A DNA stretch of 64,000 nucleotides from Neorhizobium vignae (GTDB lineage: Bacteria > Pseudomonadota > Alphaproteobacteria > Rhizobiales > Rhizobiaceae). Shown here one piece after another: positions 60,942-64,000 of the stretch. The stretch is from positions 310,001 through 374,000 of the forward strand of contig NZ_JNNU01000003.1 of NCBI RefSeq assembly GCF_000732195.1, written 5' to 3'. Made by a program: the position numbers and the translations under genes. How positions within the stretch are numbered: the first letter of the stretch is position 1; each line of letters starts with the position of its first letter. Below the pieces are notes generated by a model that made no database searches, had not been told where the DNA came from, and worked only from the letters and a program-made list of their open reading frames with translations.

Positions 60942-62363
60942 CTAATCTTCCCTGAAGGCGCGATGGAAACTTTCAAGGACGGGAGAGGTGATGTAGTCGA
61001 TCGCGCGCCGTGACGCGTGAATGATCAGCACCTCTGCCGGCATGCCTGGATAGAGGCGGACATCAGGGTTTGCCTTGAGCGATGCCGGGTCGAGTTTGGC
61101 GCGTGCGACGAAAAACGCACTGTTTGATTTCTCATCGACCGATTGGTCCGCTGCGATATACGTGATGGTCCCTTCCATCGGCAGGCGGGACCGCTGGTTA
61201 TAGGCCGTCAGCCGGATCTGGGTCTGCGAGCCGACGGCGATGCTGTCGATGTCGCGAGGATTGACGCGCATCTCGACCAGCAGCGGCTCGTTTTCCGGAA
61301 CGATCTCCAGCAACGGCTGGCCGGGCGTGACCGCGCTGCCGGGTGTACGCAACAAGATGTTGCTAATGATGCCATCCTGCGGAGAGCGGATCTCAAGCCG
61401 CCGCAGGACGTCCTTGGAAGCGGTGATCTGTTGTTCGACGTCGGCGAGATCGACGCGGGCGGTGGCGATTTCGCCGGCAATCGTCGATTGAAAATCGCTT
61501 TCGATCCCGGTCAACGCAAGCTGTGCTCCGGCTGCGGCCTTTTCGGATTGGGCCTTGTTGCCGACGAGTTCGCCCCGTTGCCTCGCGAGCTCGCTGAGTC
61601 TGGAGTCGATCTCGATGATCTGAGTACGTGGTACGGCGCCTATCTTCACCAATGAGTCCATCGACGCGCGGTGCTCCCGGATGAAGCCGATTTGCCGGTC
61701 AATCGCCTCGATCTGGATATCGTATGACGCCGCCAGTTCGAGATGTTCCTCGATCGTTTTTCTCTGGACCTCGACGCGTCCGACCTTGGTCTCGCGCCGC
61801 TTTTCAAAAAATATCGTCTCCGCCCTGACGGAGTCGTCGATCGTAACATCCCAGGCGTCCCCGAAATCGTTCGGAAAGCTGATTTGCTGAGCGTCATTCT
61901 GTTCCGCTTTCAGTCGAGCCAGTTTGGCGATCAGGCCGATGCGCCGGGCCTGGAGCGACCGGAGGCTGGAACGGGCGCGGGTATCCTCCAGTTCGATCAG
62001 GGGCTGCCCGACAGTAACCTTGTCGCCCTCCTGGACGAGCAATCTGTTCATCACGCCGCCTTCGAAATGGCTGATGGTCTTCCGTTTCGAATCGACGATG
62101 ACCGTGCCGTTAGCGACCGTCGCGCTGCTGAGCTCGACCGAAAATCCCCAGGCAAAAAATCCACCGAAGGACACGAGGATCGTGGCGAGCCCCGCAATGA
62201 CAAGACCGCGGAGCGGTGAACGGTTGTCAAACTGGTCGAACTCAGGGTTCGCTGGGCCGGCATCCTGCAAGACCGGCTGATATCGCTGGATTTGACGCTC
62301 GGAAAGATCGGCGCGGATCGCGAGCGGTTTCTTTTCAATCACGAGGGGTTTCTGCGCGGTCAT
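60942..62363 (-). CDS. Type I secretion periplasmic adaptor, HlyD/PrsE family
   Basis: A 473-residue membrane-fusion protein. A cytoplasmic N-terminus (1-53) is followed by one membrane helix (about 54-74), a barrel-sandwich start (VIDSKRKTISHFEGGVMNRLLVQEGDKVTVGQPL), a long periplasmic alpha-helical hairpin (about 115-310), the lipoyl/beta-barrel return (IRSPQDGIISNILL), and the C-terminal P-GMPAEVLI typical of HlyD. It bridges the ABC exporter and an outer-membrane TolC-like channel, which is not in this window. ATG 62363 overlaps the exporter stop. Confidence 0.95.
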   Translation of the reverse strand: MTAQKPLVIEKKPLAIRADLSERQIQRYQPVLQDAGPANPEFDQFDNRSPLRGLVIAGLATILVSFGGFFAWGFSVELSSATVANGTVIVDSKRKTISHFEGGVMNRLLVQEGDKVTVGQPLIELEDTRARSSLRSLQARRIGLIAKLARLKAEQNDAQQISFPNDFGDAWDVTIDDSVRAETIFFEKRRETKVGRVEVQRKTIEEHLELAASYDIQIEAIDRQIGFIREHRASMDSLVKIGAVPRTQIIEIDSRLSELARQRGELVGNKAQSEKAAAGAQLALTGIESDFQSTIAGEIATARVDLADVEQQITASKDVLRRLEIRSPQDGIISNILLRTPGSAVTPGQPLLEIVPENEPLLVEMRVNPRDIDSIAVGSQTQIRLTAYNQRSRLPMEGTITYIAADQSVDEKSNSAFFVARAKLDPASLKANPDVRLYPGMPAEVLIIHASRRAIDYITSPVLESFHRAFRED

Positions 62364-64000
62364 ATTGCGGTTACCTCGCGGGTTGTTTCGGCGGGAACCA
62401 CGGACGTCCGCGGTCCGAACTGGGTGATACGGCCGTTCTCAAGCACGAGCAGCTTGTCGGCGACCTGCATGATGGCCGGCCGGTGAGCGATGATGATGAC
62501 GATGGCGCCACTTTCGCGGGCGCGCTCGATCGCGCGGATAAGGGCTCGCTCGCCGATCGCGTCCAGGTTTGCGTTCGGCTCGTCGAGCACGATGAGGCGA
62601 GGTTGGTTGTAGAGGCAGCGCGCCAGCGCGATGCGCTGCCTCTGGCCTCCGGAAAGGGTCAGATGTCCGTCGCCGACCGGCGTGTCGTAGCCGAGCGGCA
62701 GGCGCCCGACCATTTCATGAATGTCTGCCAGTCGCGCCGCCTCCAATACCTTGTATGGATCGCTGTCAGCCATTCGCCCGATGTTTTCCCGGATGGTGCC
62801 TTCCAGAAGCGAGACGGATTGCGGCAGGTATCCGACAACCTGGCCGAACGAACTGCGCTCCCAGAGATAGGTATTGTTTCCGTCGAGGAAGACGCCGCCG
62901 GATGTGGGGCGCAGGATGCCGACCAGCAGGCGCGCAAGCGTCGATTTGCCCGCGGCGGACGGGCCGATCACGCCCAAAACCTCGCCCGGAGAGAGGGAGA
63001 AGGAAATGCCCTTGATGATCGGCACATCCAGCCCGGGGGCCGCATAAATGAGCTTGTCGACCACGATATCGCCCGGCGAATGGGGCGTCGGCATCGTCTG
63101 GCGGATCGCGACGTCCGCCGTGAGGATGGCCTCGAGGCGATGCCAGGCCGCTGCCGCCAGCACCCACTGCCGCCAATTGTCGATGAGCGAATCGAGAGGG
63201 ATCAGGAGACGCCCGACCAGGATGCTCGATGCCATCATTGCGCCGGGTGTGATTTCCTGCTCCAGCACCAGAAAGGCACCGGCCGCCAGGGTAATGATCT
63301 GGATGGAATAGCGCAGGCTGCGGGTAATGGAGGACATCGCCTTGCTCCTGCTCCCGCTCGCTTCAAAGGCGCTGAGGGCTTGCAGTTGCAGGGCACGCCA
63401 ACGGGCCGCCAGGGCCGGCAGCATGCCCATTGCCTCGATTGCCTCGGCATGTCGCAGCGATGCGCCAATCTTGGACACCGCCTCGATATTCGTCTGGTTC
63501 GCCTCCTTGGTGAGTTGGCGCGTCAAAATGTCTGTAATCAGTCCTCCGCAGAGGAGCAGAGCGGCGGAAACGGCTCCGATAAGGCCGAAAAGTGGATGCA
63601 AGAGGAAAAGGGCGCCGAGGAAAATCGGTGACCACGCCGCATCGAGGGGCGCAGTGACTGCTGACGACGTCAGGAAGCTTCGCAATTCCGAGATGTCCCG
63701 AAGCGACTGGGTCGCGCGCGACAGGCCCTGGTCGACCGAGGCCTGAACGGCGGCCGCCAGGATGGGCATGTTCAGTCGGCGCACAAGCGCACCTCCCATG
63801 GCCTGGAACGAAAGGGCGCGGATGAATTCCAGAACACCGAGCACGATCAGGGCGCCTATGGCCAGGATGACCAGCATTCCAAGCGTGTCCATGCTCTGAC
63901 TGTTGAGCACCCGGTCATGAACCTGCAGCATGAACAGAGGCATCGTCAGCTGTAATAGATTCAGACACACGCTGAGCGCCGCGGCATAAAGCAACCCCGA
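62360..64000 (-). CDS. Type I secretion ABC exporter (permease/ATPase), PrsD-like; 5' end outside window
   Basis: At least 546 residues; the frame is open through base 64000, so the start codon is missing. The membrane domain (about the first 300 visible residues) opens with LLYAAALSVCLNLLQLTMPLFMLQVHDRVL, as in PrsD-type exporters. The ATPase has Walker A GPSAAGKST, signature LSGGQRQR, Walker B LIVLDEPNANLD and the switch His in IIAHRP. It exports RTX-type proteins with C-terminal signals; the neighbouring RTX protein is the obvious cargo. Confidence 0.94.
   Translation of the reverse strand, partial: SGLLYAAALSVCLNLLQLTMPLFMLQVHDRVLNSQSMDTLGMLVILAIGALIVLGVLEFIRALSFQAMGGALVRRLNMPILAAAVQASVDQGLSRATQSLRDISELRSFLTSSAVTAPLDAAWSPIFLGALFLLHPLFGLIGAVSAALLLCGGLITDILTRQLTKEANQTNIEAVSKIGASLRHAEAIEAMGMLPALAARWRALQLQALSAFEASGSRSKAMSSITRSLRYSIQIITLAAGAFLVLEQEITPGAMMASSILVGRLLIPLDSLIDNWRQWVLAAAAWHRLEAILTADVAIRQTMPTPHSPGDIVVDKLIYAAPGLDVPIIKGISFSLSPGEVLGVIGPSAAGKSTLARLLVGILRPTSGGVFLDGNNTYLWERSSFGQVVGYLPQSVSLLEGTIRENIGRMADSDPYKVLEAARLADIHEMVGRLPLGYDTPVGDGHLTLSGGQRQRIALARCLYNQPRLIVLDEPNANLDAIGERALIRAIERARESGAIVIIIAHRPAIMQVADKLLVLENGRITQFGPRTSVVPAETTREVTAI

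Noticed and set aside
1..64000. tRNA, rRNA, insertion sequences, integrases and attachment sites
   Set aside because: None recognised on reading both strands; no transposase or integrase motif and no terminal repeats seen.

Overview
The window is high-GC DNA with the gene style of Rhizobiales, most like the Rhizobium/Agrobacterium/Allorhizobium group. Signs of this are several ABC and tripartite importers packed with catabolic enzymes and LysR/GntR/LacI regulators, a PraR-like XRE regulator, a PrsD/PrsE-type type I secretion pair, and a CMD/alkylhydroperoxidase gene pair of the kind described from Agrobacterium vitis. No rRNA, tRNA, replication or other housekeeping gene was seen, so an accessory replicon (megaplasmid or second chromosome) is likely. 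That is an inference.

1-8.1 kb: a dipeptide-type ABC importer (minus strand; the last ATPase runs off the left edge) faces a GntR/FCD regulator, a DapA-like lyase/aldolase and a galactonate-dehydratase-like enolase-superfamily enzyme. A near-palindromic operator lies between them. 8.2-9.7 kb: one orphan hypothetical gene (DUF6880-like). 9.9-23.3 kb: a long plus-strand catabolic operon with a LysR regulator, flavin monooxygenase, second dipeptide-type importer, M24 'pita-bread' protein without metal ligands, BisC-like molybdoenzyme, CMD/AhpD-like pair, a 36-residue microprotein, a solute-binding protein and an alpha/beta hydrolase.

23.3-28.9 kb: a compact minus-strand locus, read in the order XRE regulator, SARP/TPR regulator, 72-aa peptide, YcaO, TfuA, 72-aa peptide. 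This is the best candidate for an undescribed system, a putative YcaO-TfuA (thioamide or azoline) peptide-modification locus with its own regulators. 29.0-35.6 kb: LysR with a divergent mandelate-racemase-group enzyme, then LacI facing a TctCBA importer with two LacI-type operators and a tctC/tctB hairpin. 35.9-46.3 kb: a sugar isomerase/GMC oxidoreductase pair, a LysR regulator flanked by two copies of one 12-bp motif, and a sugar ABC importer followed by a CaiC-like acyl-CoA ligase.

46.4-64 kb: a surface or secreted glycan/glycoprotein island. It has the dTDP-L-rhamnose set (rfbC-B-D-A), an alpha/beta hydrolase-like gene, two GT4 glycosyltransferases, one intact and one apparently degenerate GT2-type protein, a membrane-tethered coiled-coil protein, a methyltransferase, a small RTX protein, and the HlyD-type adaptor plus type I ABC exporter (truncated at the right edge). 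Many junctions overlap by 4 bp (ATGA). The layout suggests that an RTX protein is exported by the adjacent type I system and works with, or is modified by, the adjacent glycan machinery.
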